NCBI RefSeq assembly: GCF_002157355.1
Contig: NZ_LYMK01000041.1
Location: 1 to 63,311, forward strand
From: Variovorax sp. JS1663
GTDB taxonomy: Bacteria; Pseudomonadota; Gammaproteobacteria; Burkholderiales; Burkholderiaceae_C
DNA: 63,311 bases
Direction of reading: 5' to 3'
A model generated the notes under the pieces. The model worked only from the letters and a program-made list of their open reading frames with translations, was not told the DNA's origin and ran no database searches. Within the stretch, counting starts at the first letter, position 1. Each line of letters opens with the position of its first letter. Below, piece after piece: positions 34,187 to 42,419 of this stretch. Position numbers and translations under genes: made by a program.

Positions 34187-35815
34187 ATGGATCACCTCAG
34201 CGGCATGGACGCCTCGTTCCTGCACCTCGAGACGCCCGAGCAGCCGATGCACGTGGGCAGCCTGCAGCTGATCGATCTGCCGCCCGGCTACGAGGGCGAT
34301 TTCGCCGAGGACGCCAAGAAGTACCTGAGTGGCCGCCTGCACCTGGCCTCGGTCTTCGTTCGCAAGCTGGCCATGATGCCCTTTGACCTCGCCAACCCGG
34401 TCTGGTTGGACGACGACGACCTGGACCTGGACCACCACATCCACCACGTGATCATGCCCCGGCCCGGCACCATGGCGCAGCTGGAGCGCCTGGTCGGGCG
34501 CCTGCACTCCTCGCTGCTGGACCGCAGCCGCCCGCTGTGGGAGATCCACATCATCGAGGGCCTGCAGACCGGCCAGGTGGCGCTCTACAGCAAGATGCAC
34601 CATGCCGCCATCGACGGCCAGGCCGGCGTGGCGGTGGCCAAGGCGCTGTTCGACATCTCGGAGACACCGGCTCCGGTGAAACCGCCGCGCGCGACGCGCC
34701 GGGCCGAGTCCTCGCAGCTGGGCATGGCTGAGCTGGCCACGGCCGCCCTCAGCAACACGGTGCAGCAGTACGTGAAGCTGATCCAGTCGATCCCGGCCAC
34801 GGCCAAGGCCATCGGCAGCGTGCTGGGCTCGTGGTCCGAGGCGGCGGGCCGGGGCGGCGGCTTCAAACTGCCCAAGAGCCTGCGGACCGCACCGAGGACA
34901 CCGCTGAACGTCTCGATCACCAACCAGCGCTCCTTCGCGGCGCGCACGGTGTCGCTGGCCGAGGTGAAGCAGATGTCCAAGGCCACCGACACCAGCCTCA
35001 ACGACATCGTCCTGGCCATCTGCGCCGGGGCACTCAAGCGCTACCTCGCCGACTACGGCTGCAAGCCCGACAAGCCGCTCGTCGCGGGCGTGCCGGTGTC
35101 GCTGCGCGAGCAAGGCAACACCGACTTCAACAACCAGGTGTCGGTGATGCTGGTGAGCCTGGCGACCGACATCACCGATCCGCTGGAGCGGCTCGCGGCC
35201 ATCCACGAATCGTCGAGCGAGGGCAAGAAGCTCAGCGGCAACGTCAAGGCGGCGATCCCGACGGATTTTCCCTCGCTCGGGGTGCCGTCGCTGATGTCGG
35301 GGCTGGCCTCGCTCTACGGCCGCTCGGGCCTGGCCGACAAGCTGCCGCCGGCTGCCAACGTGGCCATCTCCAACGTGCCGGGGCCCTCCTTCGCGCTCTA
35401 CTTCGCGGGGGCCAAGGTGGCGGCCTACTTCCCGGTCTCGATCCCGGGCCACGGGCTCGCGCTCAACATGACGGTGCAGAGCTACAACGGCGCGCTCGAA
35501 TTCGGCCTCACGGCCTGCCGGCGGGCCGTGCCTGACGTCGCGGATCTGGGCGACTACGTGGTGGCGGAGCACCGCAAGCTGTACGGGCTGATCGTGGGCG
35601 ACAAGGCGAAGGACACGGTGCCCGCGGCTACCGCCGCCGCACCAGCGACTGCATCACCGGCCACCGCGCCTGCTGCTGCGGCGCCCAAGCGCGCGGCCAG
35701 AAAGCGCGCCGCGCCCAAGGTGGTCGCCAAGAAGGTTGCGGCCAAGGCCGCGCGTCCGGCAGCAGCGCCTCGCAAGTCCGCCGCATCATCGAAGCGAGCC
35801 GCCCCTTTGAACTGA
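34187..35815 (+). CDS. Wax ester synthase/diacylglycerol acyltransferase-like protein with basic C-terminal tail
   Basis: 542 residues. WS/DGAT family: N-terminal LSGMDASFLHLETPEQPMHVG, active-site HHAAIDG (His138, His139, Asp143), and later NDIVLAICAGALKRYL (~267) and PLVAGVPVSLR (~295). The family transfers fatty acyl from acyl-CoA to alcohols or diacylglycerol for storage lipid. The final 75 or so residues are unusual: an Ala/Pro/Thr run, then Lys/Arg/Ala/Pro repeats (KRAARKRAAPK, KKVAAKAARPA), like histone H1, AlgP or phasin-type tails. RBS AAGGAG is well placed. fadD, which could supply acyl-CoA, lies about 6 kb away. Confidence 0.87.
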   Translation: MDHLSGMDASFLHLETPEQPMHVGSLQLIDLPPGYEGDFAEDAKKYLSGRLHLASVFVRKLAMMPFDLANPVWLDDDDLDLDHHIHHVIMPRPGTMAQLERLVGRLHSSLLDRSRPLWEIHIIEGLQTGQVALYSKMHHAAIDGQAGVAVAKALFDISETPAPVKPPRATRRAESSQLGMAELATAALSNTVQQYVKLIQSIPATAKAIGSVLGSWSEAAGRGGGFKLPKSLRTAPRTPLNVSITNQRSFAARTVSLAEVKQMSKATDTSLNDIVLAICAGALKRYLADYGCKPDKPLVAGVPVSLREQGNTDFNNQVSVMLVSLATDITDPLERLAAIHESSSEGKKLSGNVKAAIPTDFPSLGVPSLMSGLASLYGRSGLADKLPPAANVAISNVPGPSFALYFAGAKVAAYFPVSIPGHGLALNMTVQSYNGALEFGLTACRRAVPDVADLGDYVVAEHRKLYGLIVGDKAKDTVPAATAAAPATASPATAPAAAAPKRAARKRAAPKVVAKKVAAKAARPAAAPRKSAASSKRAAPLN

Positions 35816-35825
35816 GGGCGCGCCT

Positions 35826-36806
35826 TCAGTCCCGCAGTCCGGCCAGGATCTCGTAGGACTTCAGCCGGGCCTGGTGGTCGAAGACCTGCGAGGTGATCAT
35901 CAGCTCGTCGGCCCCGGTGCGCTCGACGAAGGCCTGCACGCCGGCTCGCACCGTCTCGCGTGACCCCACCGCGGCGCAGGACAGCACCGAATCGAGCAGC
36001 GCGTTCTCCGCCGGCCCGATGCGGGCGCGATAGTTCTCCACCGGCGGCGGCAGCCGCCCCGGCCTGCCGCTGCGCAGGTTGACGAAGGCCTGCTGCCACG
36101 AGCTCGAGCGGAACACGGCCTCCTCGTCGGTCTCGGCCGCGAACACGTTGAAGCCGAGCATCACGTAGGGCTTGGCCAATTGCTTCGAGGGCTTGAAGGT
36201 GTCGCGGTAGATGCGGATCGCCTGCATCAGCTGCTGCGGCGCGAAGTGGGAAGCGAAGGCATAGGGCAGGCCCAGGTGCGCCGCCAGCTGGGCGCCGAAG
36301 GTGCTGGAGCCGAGAATCCAGATCGGCACCTCCAGCCCCATGCCCGGCACAGCACGCACCGGCTGCTGCGGCTCCTTGGACATGAAGTCCATCAGTTCGA
36401 CCACGTCCTGCGGGAACTGGTCGGCATCCGACTGCAGGTCGCGCCGCAGGGCCCGCGCGGTGCGCTGGTCGGAACCCGGTGCGCGGCCCAGGCCCAGGTC
36501 GATGCGGCCCGGGTAGAGCGACTCCAGCGTGCCGAACTGCTCGGCGATCACCAGCGGCGAGTGATTGGGCAGCATCACCCCGCCGGCGCCGATGCGGATG
36601 GTCGAGGTCCCCGCCCCCACGTACGCCAGCAGCACCGCCGTCGCCGCGCTCGCGATGCCCGGCATGCCGTGGTGCTCCGCGAGCCAGTAGCGCTGGTAGC
36701 CGAGGCGCTCACCATGCTGGGCGAGGCTGAGGGAGTTGCGGAAGGACTGCGCAGCATCGCTGCCGTCGGTGATGGGGGAAAGGTCGAGGATGGAGAAGGG
36801 CGGCAT
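35826..36806 (-). CDS. LLM-class flavin-dependent oxidoreductase (luciferase-like)
   Basis: 326 residues, single luciferase-like domain, TIM barrel expected to bind FMN. N-terminal FSILDLSPITDGSDA and RYWLAEHHGMPGIASAATAVLL (~40-61), a pattern typical of the YhbW/LLM subgroup, then GRIDLGLGRAPGSD. Substrate unknown. The ATG at 36806 is preferred to one ten codons upstream because it begins the conserved strand. Tail to tail with the acyltransferase gene, ten bases apart. Confidence 0.87.
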   Translation of the reverse strand: MPPFSILDLSPITDGSDAAQSFRNSLSLAQHGERLGYQRYWLAEHHGMPGIASAATAVLLAYVGAGTSTIRIGAGGVMLPNHSPLVIAEQFGTLESLYPGRIDLGLGRAPGSDQRTARALRRDLQSDADQFPQDVVELMDFMSKEPQQPVRAVPGMGLEVPIWILGSSTFGAQLAAHLGLPYAFASHFAPQQLMQAIRIYRDTFKPSKQLAKPYVMLGFNVFAAETDEEAVFRSSSWQQAFVNLRSGRPGRLPPPVENYRARIGPAENALLDSVLSCAAVGSRETVRAGVQAFVERTGADELMITSQVFDHQARLKSYEILAGLRD

Positions 36807-36905
36807 GATCGGCGGATCATGGCGCGAACCCGTCAATCCCGCTCGCGCAGGCCCATTTGCGGGTTCTGATAAAACGCCGCCCTATCGAGACTCCCCGAGG
36901 CCATC

Positions 36906-37373
36906 ATGTCCGAACAGTTCTGGTTGATGAAGTCCGAACCCGACGATTGCTCGATCGACGATGCGCTGGCCGCATCCGACGCGACCGTGCCCTGGACCGG
37001 GGTGCGCGGCTGGCAGGCACGCAACTTCATGGCCAAGCAGATGCAGGTGGGCGACGGTGTGCTGTTCTACCACTCAAGCTGTCCGCAGCCAGGGATCGTC
37101 GGCATCGCGCGGGTGGCCTCGGGTGCGAAGCCCGACCCGACGCAGTTCGATCCGCAATCGCCCTATTACGACCCCGTCTCGAAGCCGGAGCACCCGCGCT
37201 GGGTGCTGGTGGACGTGCAGGCGCTGCGCAAGACGCGTCTGCTGGGCCTGCCCGAGATGCGGGCCACGCCAGAGCTGGCCGACATGATCGTGCTGCGCCG
37301 GGCCAACCGGCTGTCGATCACGCCGGTTGAGCCGGTGCATTGGCATCTGATCGTGGACAGGATGCTGGCCTGA
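36906..37373 (+). CDS. EVE domain protein
   Basis: 155 residues, one EVE (PUA-like) domain: FWLMKSEPDDCSIDD at the N-terminus, VPWTGVRGWQARNFM (~28-42), GVLFYHSSCPQPGIVGIARV (~51-70), PRWVLVDV and the C-terminal RANRLSITPVE. Eukaryotic relative THYN1 and bacterial YTH/EVE proteins recognise modified bases. No partner restriction enzyme is nearby, so a housekeeping role is likely. Divergent from the LLM oxidoreductase. Confidence 0.9.
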   Translation: MSEQFWLMKSEPDDCSIDDALAASDATVPWTGVRGWQARNFMAKQMQVGDGVLFYHSSCPQPGIVGIARVASGAKPDPTQFDPQSPYYDPVSKPEHPRWVLVDVQALRKTRLLGLPEMRATPELADMIVLRRANRLSITPVEPVHWHLIVDRMLA

Positions 37374-37433
37374 TCACCGCCAACATGGCGTCACCGGCGG
37401 CATCGGGATTTCCTGTCTGCCGCCGCGCCCATG

Positions 37434-39404
37434 TCAGAGAGCTGCCAGCGCGAGTTCGCCGCGCTGCTCGAGGTGAACCCAGTCGACCACTTCGCCGCCA
37501 GGCCGATAGCCGAGCACCAACTGCTGTAGTTGCTGCCGGATCAGTGGCGCGTCATTGACGTCGAGTGCGGCCTGCAGCCGCTCCAGCTGGGGCGCCAGTT
37601 CGGCCCAGGGCAGGAACTCGTCACGCGCCTTCATGATGCGGGGGTGTGACGTCGGCAACGGGTTGTCGCCGATGAGCAGCTCTTCGTAAAGCTTCTCGCC
37701 GGGCCTCAGACCGACCACCCGGATCTCGATGTCGCCCCCGGGGTTGTCGGCATCCCGCACCGTCATGCCCGAGAGCTCGACCATGCGCCGAGCCAAGTCG
37801 GCAATGCGCAGCGGCTCGCCCATGTCCAGCACGAACACCTCGCCGCCGCTCGCCATCGCCCCGGCCTGGATCACCAGCTGCGCGGCCTCGGGGATGGTCA
37901 TGAAGTAGCGGGTGATGTCGCGGTGCGTCAGCGTGATCGGCCCCCCGTTCCTGATCTGCTGGCGGAACAACGGGACCACTGAACCTGAGGAGTCCAGCAC
38001 GTTGCCGAAACGTACCATCGAGAAACGCGTGCCGCCGTGCCTGTGTGCGCCCTGCTCGGCCAGTGCCTGCAGGCCCATTTCTGCCAGGCGCTTGCTGCTG
38101 CCCATGATGTTGGTGGGCCGCACGGCCTTGTCGGTGCTGACCAGCACGAAATCGTGGACGCCGTGGGCAGCCGCTGTACCGGCGGTGACCAGGGTGCCGA
38201 ACACGTTGTTGCGAACGCCCTCGGCCGGGTTGTGCTCCACCAGCGGCACATGCTTGTAGGCGGCGGCGTGGTAGACGGTGTGCGGATGCCAGGCAGCCAT
38301 GATCTCGCGCATGCGGCGCGCATCCACGACAGAAGCCAGCAGTGGCACGATCCGCGGCGCCGCCGGACCCCGGCCTTCCAGCGCCTGCACCAGTTCGCGA
38401 TGGATGGTGTAGAGCGCATATTCGGAGCGATCCACCAGCAGCAGCACGGAGGGATCTCCGTTGACGATCTGCCTGCACAGCTCGCTGCCGATGGAGCCGC
38501 CTGCGCCGGTCACCAGCACCACCTTGCGATGGATCTTCCTCGCCAGCAGGACGACATCCGGCGGCACGGATTCGCGGCCCAGCAGATCCTCGATATCCAG
38601 CTCGCGCAGATCGCTGACCTGAACCCTCCCCTGGGCCAGCGCCATCAGGCCTGGCAGGGTGCGCACCGAGACCCGGGCCTGCCGAACCTGCTCCAGGATC
38701 TCCTGGCGACGCCGGTGAGATGCCGAGGGAATGGCCAGGAAGATGTCGCTGATCTGCAGCGAGGCCACCTGCACCTTCAGCATCGCGGGGTCGAGGACCG
38801 GCAGGCCATGGATCAGGCCCCCATGCAGGCGTTTGTCGTCGTCAAGGAAGCCCACCATGCGCAATTCCGAGCTGCTGGACATCGCCTGCGCGAGCTTGCG
38901 GCCGGCGTCGCCTGCGCCATAGATCAGGACCCGCGGCTGCAACCTGCGCGCCAATGCGGCTTGATAGAGACCGCCCAGCCACCAGCGCGCGATGACGCGC
39001 GATGCGCCTACGCACAGCAACAGCAGCAGGGGCTGGATCAGGCCCACCGAGCGCGGGAGGCCGGGAACACCGATCAACGAGAACACCAGGCCGTACAGCC
39101 CGGCATAGATCGCTATCGCCTTCATGACCGTCACCAGAGCCGGCCAGCCGCTGTAGCGAAAGATGGCACGGTACAGGCCCAATTTGACGAACAGGGGCAG
39201 GGCGAGCGCGAGCGACCCGCCGACCGCCCAGCCGTCACGGGCCGAGGGCAGCACCCAGTCTTCCAGTCGCAGCGACAGGGCAAGCCAGACGGTGAGCGCA
39301 CACAGGACAGCGTCAAGCCCCAAAGCCAATGCACGTTTGGCAGCACGAGGCAGGGCCAGCAGCGGGGCGGCAGCCTTGTTCAGAAGAATGGAATGCTCAT
39401 TCAT
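37434..39404 (-). CDS. Membrane nucleoside-diphosphate-sugar 4,6-dehydratase/epimerase (CapD/WbpM family)
   Basis: 656 residues. Four or so N-terminal membrane helices (residues ~20-125), a CoA-binding-like domain (VLIYGAGDAGRKLAQAMSSS, ~170), then the SDR catalytic domain with VVLVTGAGGSIGSELCRQIV (~292-311). Family members are UDP-GlcNAc 4,6-dehydratases (WbpM, PglF) supplying UDP-4-keto-6-deoxy sugars for QuiNAc, FucNAc or bacillosamine. It is the last gene of the polysaccharide operon and overlaps the VanZ gene by 8 bases. The ATG at 39404 is chosen over one 37 codons upstream, since it starts just before the first helix. Confidence 0.9.
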   Translation of the reverse strand: MNEHSILLNKAAAPLLALPRAAKRALALGLDAVLCALTVWLALSLRLEDWVLPSARDGWAVGGSLALALPLFVKLGLYRAIFRYSGWPALVTVMKAIAIYAGLYGLVFSLIGVPGLPRSVGLIQPLLLLLCVGASRVIARWWLGGLYQAALARRLQPRVLIYGAGDAGRKLAQAMSSSSELRMVGFLDDDKRLHGGLIHGLPVLDPAMLKVQVASLQISDIFLAIPSASHRRRQEILEQVRQARVSVRTLPGLMALAQGRVQVSDLRELDIEDLLGRESVPPDVVLLARKIHRKVVLVTGAGGSIGSELCRQIVNGDPSVLLLVDRSEYALYTIHRELVQALEGRGPAAPRIVPLLASVVDARRMREIMAAWHPHTVYHAAAYKHVPLVEHNPAEGVRNNVFGTLVTAGTAAAHGVHDFVLVSTDKAVRPTNIMGSSKRLAEMGLQALAEQGAHRHGGTRFSMVRFGNVLDSSGSVVPLFRQQIRNGGPITLTHRDITRYFMTIPEAAQLVIQAGAMASGGEVFVLDMGEPLRIADLARRMVELSGMTVRDADNPGGDIEIRVVGLRPGEKLYEELLIGDNPLPTSHPRIMKARDEFLPWAELAPQLERLQAALDVNDAPLIRQQLQQLVLGYRPGGEVVDWVHLEQRGELALAAL

Positions 39405-39786
39405 CGGCCGACCTCGGCGCACGGCGCCATGCTGGAACGAAGTCGATCGCGCTGCCAAGCAGCCATCCACACAGCAGCCCAATACCGTCCGCCAGCAGAT
39501 CCGCCCATTCGGCAAAGCGATCGGGGGTGAGCGATTGCAGGCATTCGATGGCTGCGCCGTAGCCCAGCAAACCGAGCAGCAGCAACGAGACCGCGCGCTT
39601 CGGGTACGCCCAGCGCCCCAGCATCATCAGCACGGCGAAACCCAGCACGTGATTGCTCTTGTCCCAGCCGGTGGTAGGCAACTGTGGCGACGGTGGGAGG
39701 ATCGAAAGGACCAGCATCGCCAGCGCCACGCTCCAGAAAGCACCACGCCATGCCTTGAGCCGGTGCCTTGTCAGCCAGATTTTCAT
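39397..39786 (-). CDS. VanZ family membrane protein
   Basis: 129 residues, about four membrane segments. The VanZ signature is seen in TGWDKSNHVLGFAVLMMLGRWA (~41-62) and YGAAIECLQSLTPDRFAEWADLLADGIG (~77-104). VanZ proteins give low-level teicoplanin resistance in enterococci; in Gram-negatives they are common next to surface polysaccharide genes with no known role. It shares one base with the sugar transferase stop (TGATG) and overlaps the dehydratase start, so it is embedded in the operon. Confidence 0.85.
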   Translation of the reverse strand: MKIWLTRHRLKAWRGAFWSVALAMLVLSILPPSPQLPTTGWDKSNHVLGFAVLMMLGRWAYPKRAVSLLLLGLLGYGAAIECLQSLTPDRFAEWADLLADGIGLLCGWLLGSAIDFVPAWRRAPRSADE

Positions 39787-40346
39787 CAGTGCACCACTCC
39801 TTCCCGCGCCAGAACCCTGGCGCCGGTCAGCCACAGGATCCGGAGATCGAACCAGACCGACCGATGGCGCAGGTATTCGATGTCCAGTTTCACCTTGTCG
39901 GTGATCGAGAGTTCGTCCCGGCCGTTCACCTGCGCCCACCCGGTGAGGCCCGGTACCAGTTCATGAACGCCGTGTCGGGTTCTGAGCTCGATGAGATCCT
40001 GCTGATTGAACAAGGCCGGGCGAGGACCGACGAAGCTCATCTCGCCTCTCAAGATGCTCCACAGCTGCGGCAGTTCGTCCAGGCTGCTCTTGCGCAGGAA
40101 GCCCCCGATAGGGGTGAGATGCGACGTCGCATCGGCCAGCAGGTGGGTGGCGACCGCCGGCGTGCCGACCCGCATGCTGCGGAACTTGGGCATCTTGAAG
40201 ATGCGGTTGTGGCAGCCGACACGGTCGGACCAGTAAAGAATCGGGCCGGCGGACGTGAGCCGGACCAACAGGGCCAGGAGCAGCACCGGTATGGCCAGCG
40301 CGACCACGGCCATCGACGCCAGCACGAGATCAAGCAGCCGTTTCAT
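39786..40346 (-). CDS. Undecaprenyl-phosphate sugar-1-phosphate transferase (small monotopic PGT, PglC/WcaJ-like)
   Basis: 186 residues from the ATG at 40346, which has AAAGGG at good spacing; an ATG two codons earlier is possible. One N-terminal hydrophobic segment (LLDLVLASMAVVALAIPVLLLALLV), then the catalytic domain with KFRSMR (~55), SLDELPQLWSILRGEMSFVGPRP (~90-112) and GLTGWAQVNGR. It should start repeat-unit assembly by moving a sugar phosphate to undecaprenyl phosphate. With the dehydratase and epimerase beside it, the sugar may be QuiNAc or FucNAc (inference). Confidence 0.9.
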   Translation of the reverse strand: MKRLLDLVLASMAVVALAIPVLLLALLVRLTSAGPILYWSDRVGCHNRIFKMPKFRSMRVGTPAVATHLLADATSHLTPIGGFLRKSSLDELPQLWSILRGEMSFVGPRPALFNQQDLIELRTRHGVHELVPGLTGWAQVNGRDELSITDKVKLDIEYLRHRSVWFDLRILWLTGARVLAREGVVH

Positions 40347-41301
40347 GCGCATGCCCTTTCACTGCTCTTGCCAGGCCCTCATCCAGGCTCCACGGAGGCC
40401 GCCACCCCAGCAGTTCGCAGGTGCGACGGGGATCCACTTGCAGGGAGTCGCACAGGCGCCGGGCCACGCCCGCCTTGCCCACGGCCGTCGCCCCCAGCCT
40501 CAGCCATGCACAGGGCACGGGGAACATGCGCGCGGGACGGCCCAGCGCCTGCCCGAGCCGACGCAGCAGTTGCGTCGTCGAGATATCTTCGCCGTCGGAA
40601 ACGAGAAAGATCTGCCCCGGCGCCGCGGTGTGCGTCATGCATGTCACGATGAGATCGATCAGGTTGTCCAGCCCGACAAGGCTGCGCTGGTTGTCGACGG
40701 CACCCAGCGGCAAAGGCCATCCACGCTGAAGCCAGCGCTCCATGGTCGCGAAGTTGCCTTTGGCGCCGGGCCCGTGGACCAGCGGGGGGCGAATGATCAC
40801 CAGTTCCATGCCCGAGCTTTCCGCGATCCGGCGCAAGCCCGTCTCCGCCTCGAGCTTGCTCAGGCCGTAGGCATCCTGAGGGCGCGGCGTGTCATCCGGC
40901 CGGAAGCACTCGCCCGGCGGGGTCGACTCCCCATTGACCTTGATCGAGCTGAGGAAGACAAAGCGCCGAACACCGGCGGCAGCCGCGCTACGGGCGAGTT
41001 GCAGCGTGCCTTCGACGTTCACCGCGCGGAATGCGGCGAGTGCGTTCGCAGCGCGAACACCCAGGACATGCGCGTGTGCCGCACAGTGCACGACCACCTC
41101 GGTGCCTTGCACGGCGTCCTGCCAAGCGGTGCTGCCGGAAAGCTCACCGACTGTGCAATGCAGCACGCCGCTCGGCCAGACGCCGCCGGGCAGGCGGGTC
41201 GCAACGTTGACCTCCAGGCTCTGCCAGGCGCTGAGCGACGCCAGGCGTTGCACAAGCGCGCCGCCGACGAAGCCCGTCGCGCCGGTGATCAGAACCTTCA
41301 T
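40330..41301 (-). CDS. NAD-dependent epimerase/dehydratase family protein (possible 4-ketoreductase)
   Basis: 323 residues, extended SDR fold. Rossmann motif VLITGATGFVGGAL (residues 3-16), catalytic Tyr and Lys in DAYGLSKLE (YxxxK), and LVGLDNLIDLIVTC (~231-244). It resembles the WbpV/WreQ group that reduces UDP-4-keto-6-deoxy-GlcNAc, which would pair with the CapD/WbpM-type dehydratase here; other NDP-sugar reactions remain possible. Overlaps the glycosyltransferase upstream by four bases (ATGA) and the sugar transferase downstream. Confidence 0.82.
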   Translation of the reverse strand: MKVLITGATGFVGGALVQRLASLSAWQSLEVNVATRLPGGVWPSGVLHCTVGELSGSTAWQDAVQGTEVVVHCAAHAHVLGVRAANALAAFRAVNVEGTLQLARSAAAAGVRRFVFLSSIKVNGESTPPGECFRPDDTPRPQDAYGLSKLEAETGLRRIAESSGMELVIIRPPLVHGPGAKGNFATMERWLQRGWPLPLGAVDNQRSLVGLDNLIDLIVTCMTHTAAPGQIFLVSDGEDISTTQLLRRLGQALGRPARMFPVPCAWLRLGATAVGKAGVARRLCDSLQVDPRRTCELLGWRPPWSLDEGLARAVKGHAHETAA

Positions 41302-42419
41302 GCGGTCACCTCGCGCCACACCTGCATCGTCTGGTCCGCGACGAGCTCCTGCGAGAACTGCTGTTCCACCAGGAGGCGTCCTTGCGTGCCCATTCGCCGG
41401 CGCAAAGGTACGTCCATGAGCAGCGTCTCGAGTGCATCGGCCAGCGCAGGGACATCGCCCGCGGGCGCGAGCAGGCCGTTTCCGCCATGGACGACCACTT
41501 CGCGGCAACCCGGCACATCGAAAGCCACGATCGGCTTGGCGCAACTGGCTGCTTCGAGCAGCGCCTTGGGCAATCCCTCGCGGCGGGAAGGCAGGCAGAC
41601 CACGTCGGCCTGGGCCAATGCCGCGGGCATGTCGTCGCGACGCCCCCAGCACTCCACCACACCTTCCGCGCGCCATGAGGCCAACTGCTCCAGCGCCACG
41701 CAGGCGGGGTTGTGCTCGTCACGGTCCCCGACCAGGGCGAAGCGCGCGCGCGTGCCGCGCCGGCGCAGGATCCGCGCGGCTTCGACGAACTCGCCCACAC
41801 CCTTGTCCCACAAAAGACGGGCAGGCAGCATGACCAACGCCTCGCCGCCGTGCTCGGGTGTCGGCGCAAACGCGCCGGTGTCGACGCCGGCGCCACGGAT
41901 GAGGCGCACCTTTCCGGCCTCGATGGATCGGGCATTCAGCAGCAGCGCCCGGTCGTCGGGGTTCTGGACGATCAAGCGCGTCGACGGCCCGCTGAACGAG
42001 AGGCGAAGTGCCTGCATCACGAGCGGTCGCAGTACGCGCGCCAATAGCCGCGTCGACGCGAACACGAAGCCCAGGCCTCCGAGGGCATAGACTTTGCCGC
42101 AGGGTTGCTGCGCGATCGACGCGAGAGCGCTGTAGAGCACGGGCTTCAGCGCCACTGCATGCACGATGGAAGGCTTGAAGCTGCGAAGTGCATCCCGAAG
42201 TTCGCGCACCGCGCGCCACTCGCGCAGCAGAGCACCCGAGCGCCGCTCGAGCGACCACTCGAACACCTCGATGCCTGCCTCCTCGAGCCGCCGCCGGTGA
42301 ACCGAGAGCCGGCACAAGACGGCGACACGGTAGCCGGCATCAAGGGCACGCAGCGCCAGGTGGAGCCGATGGGAAACGAAGTACCAGTCCTCCGACACGA
42401 CGAACAGAAGGCGCTTCAT
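41298..42419 (-). CDS. Glycosyltransferase family 4 protein
   Basis: 373 residues, GT-B fold. N-terminal half begins LLFVVSEDWYFVSHRLHLA, typical of GT4 enzymes that accept lipid-linked sugars. The donor-binding half has LLWDKGVGEFVEAARIL (~223) and the nucleotide-sugar motif PSRREGLPKALLEAASCAKPIVA (starting ~293), with the ExxxxxxxE pair. The sugar is not predictable. Starts in a 4-base overlap with asnB. Confidence 0.88.
   Translation of the reverse strand: MKRLLFVVSEDWYFVSHRLHLALRALDAGYRVAVLCRLSVHRRRLEEAGIEVFEWSLERRSGALLREWRAVRELRDALRSFKPSIVHAVALKPVLYSALASIAQQPCGKVYALGGLGFVFASTRLLARVLRPLVMQALRLSFSGPSTRLIVQNPDDRALLLNARSIEAGKVRLIRGAGVDTGAFAPTPEHGGEALVMLPARLLWDKGVGEFVEAARILRRRGTRARFALVGDRDEHNPACVALEQLASWRAEGVVECWGRRDDMPAALAQADVVCLPSRREGLPKALLEAASCAKPIVAFDVPGCREVVVHGGNGLLAPAGDVPALADALETLLMDVPLRRRMGTQGRLLVEQQFSQELVADQTMQVWREVTA

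Noticed and set aside
36906..37373. EVE-domain gene as part of a modification-dependent defence system
   Set aside because: It is a stand-alone EVE protein without nuclease or methyltransferase neighbours; such genes are common housekeeping genes.
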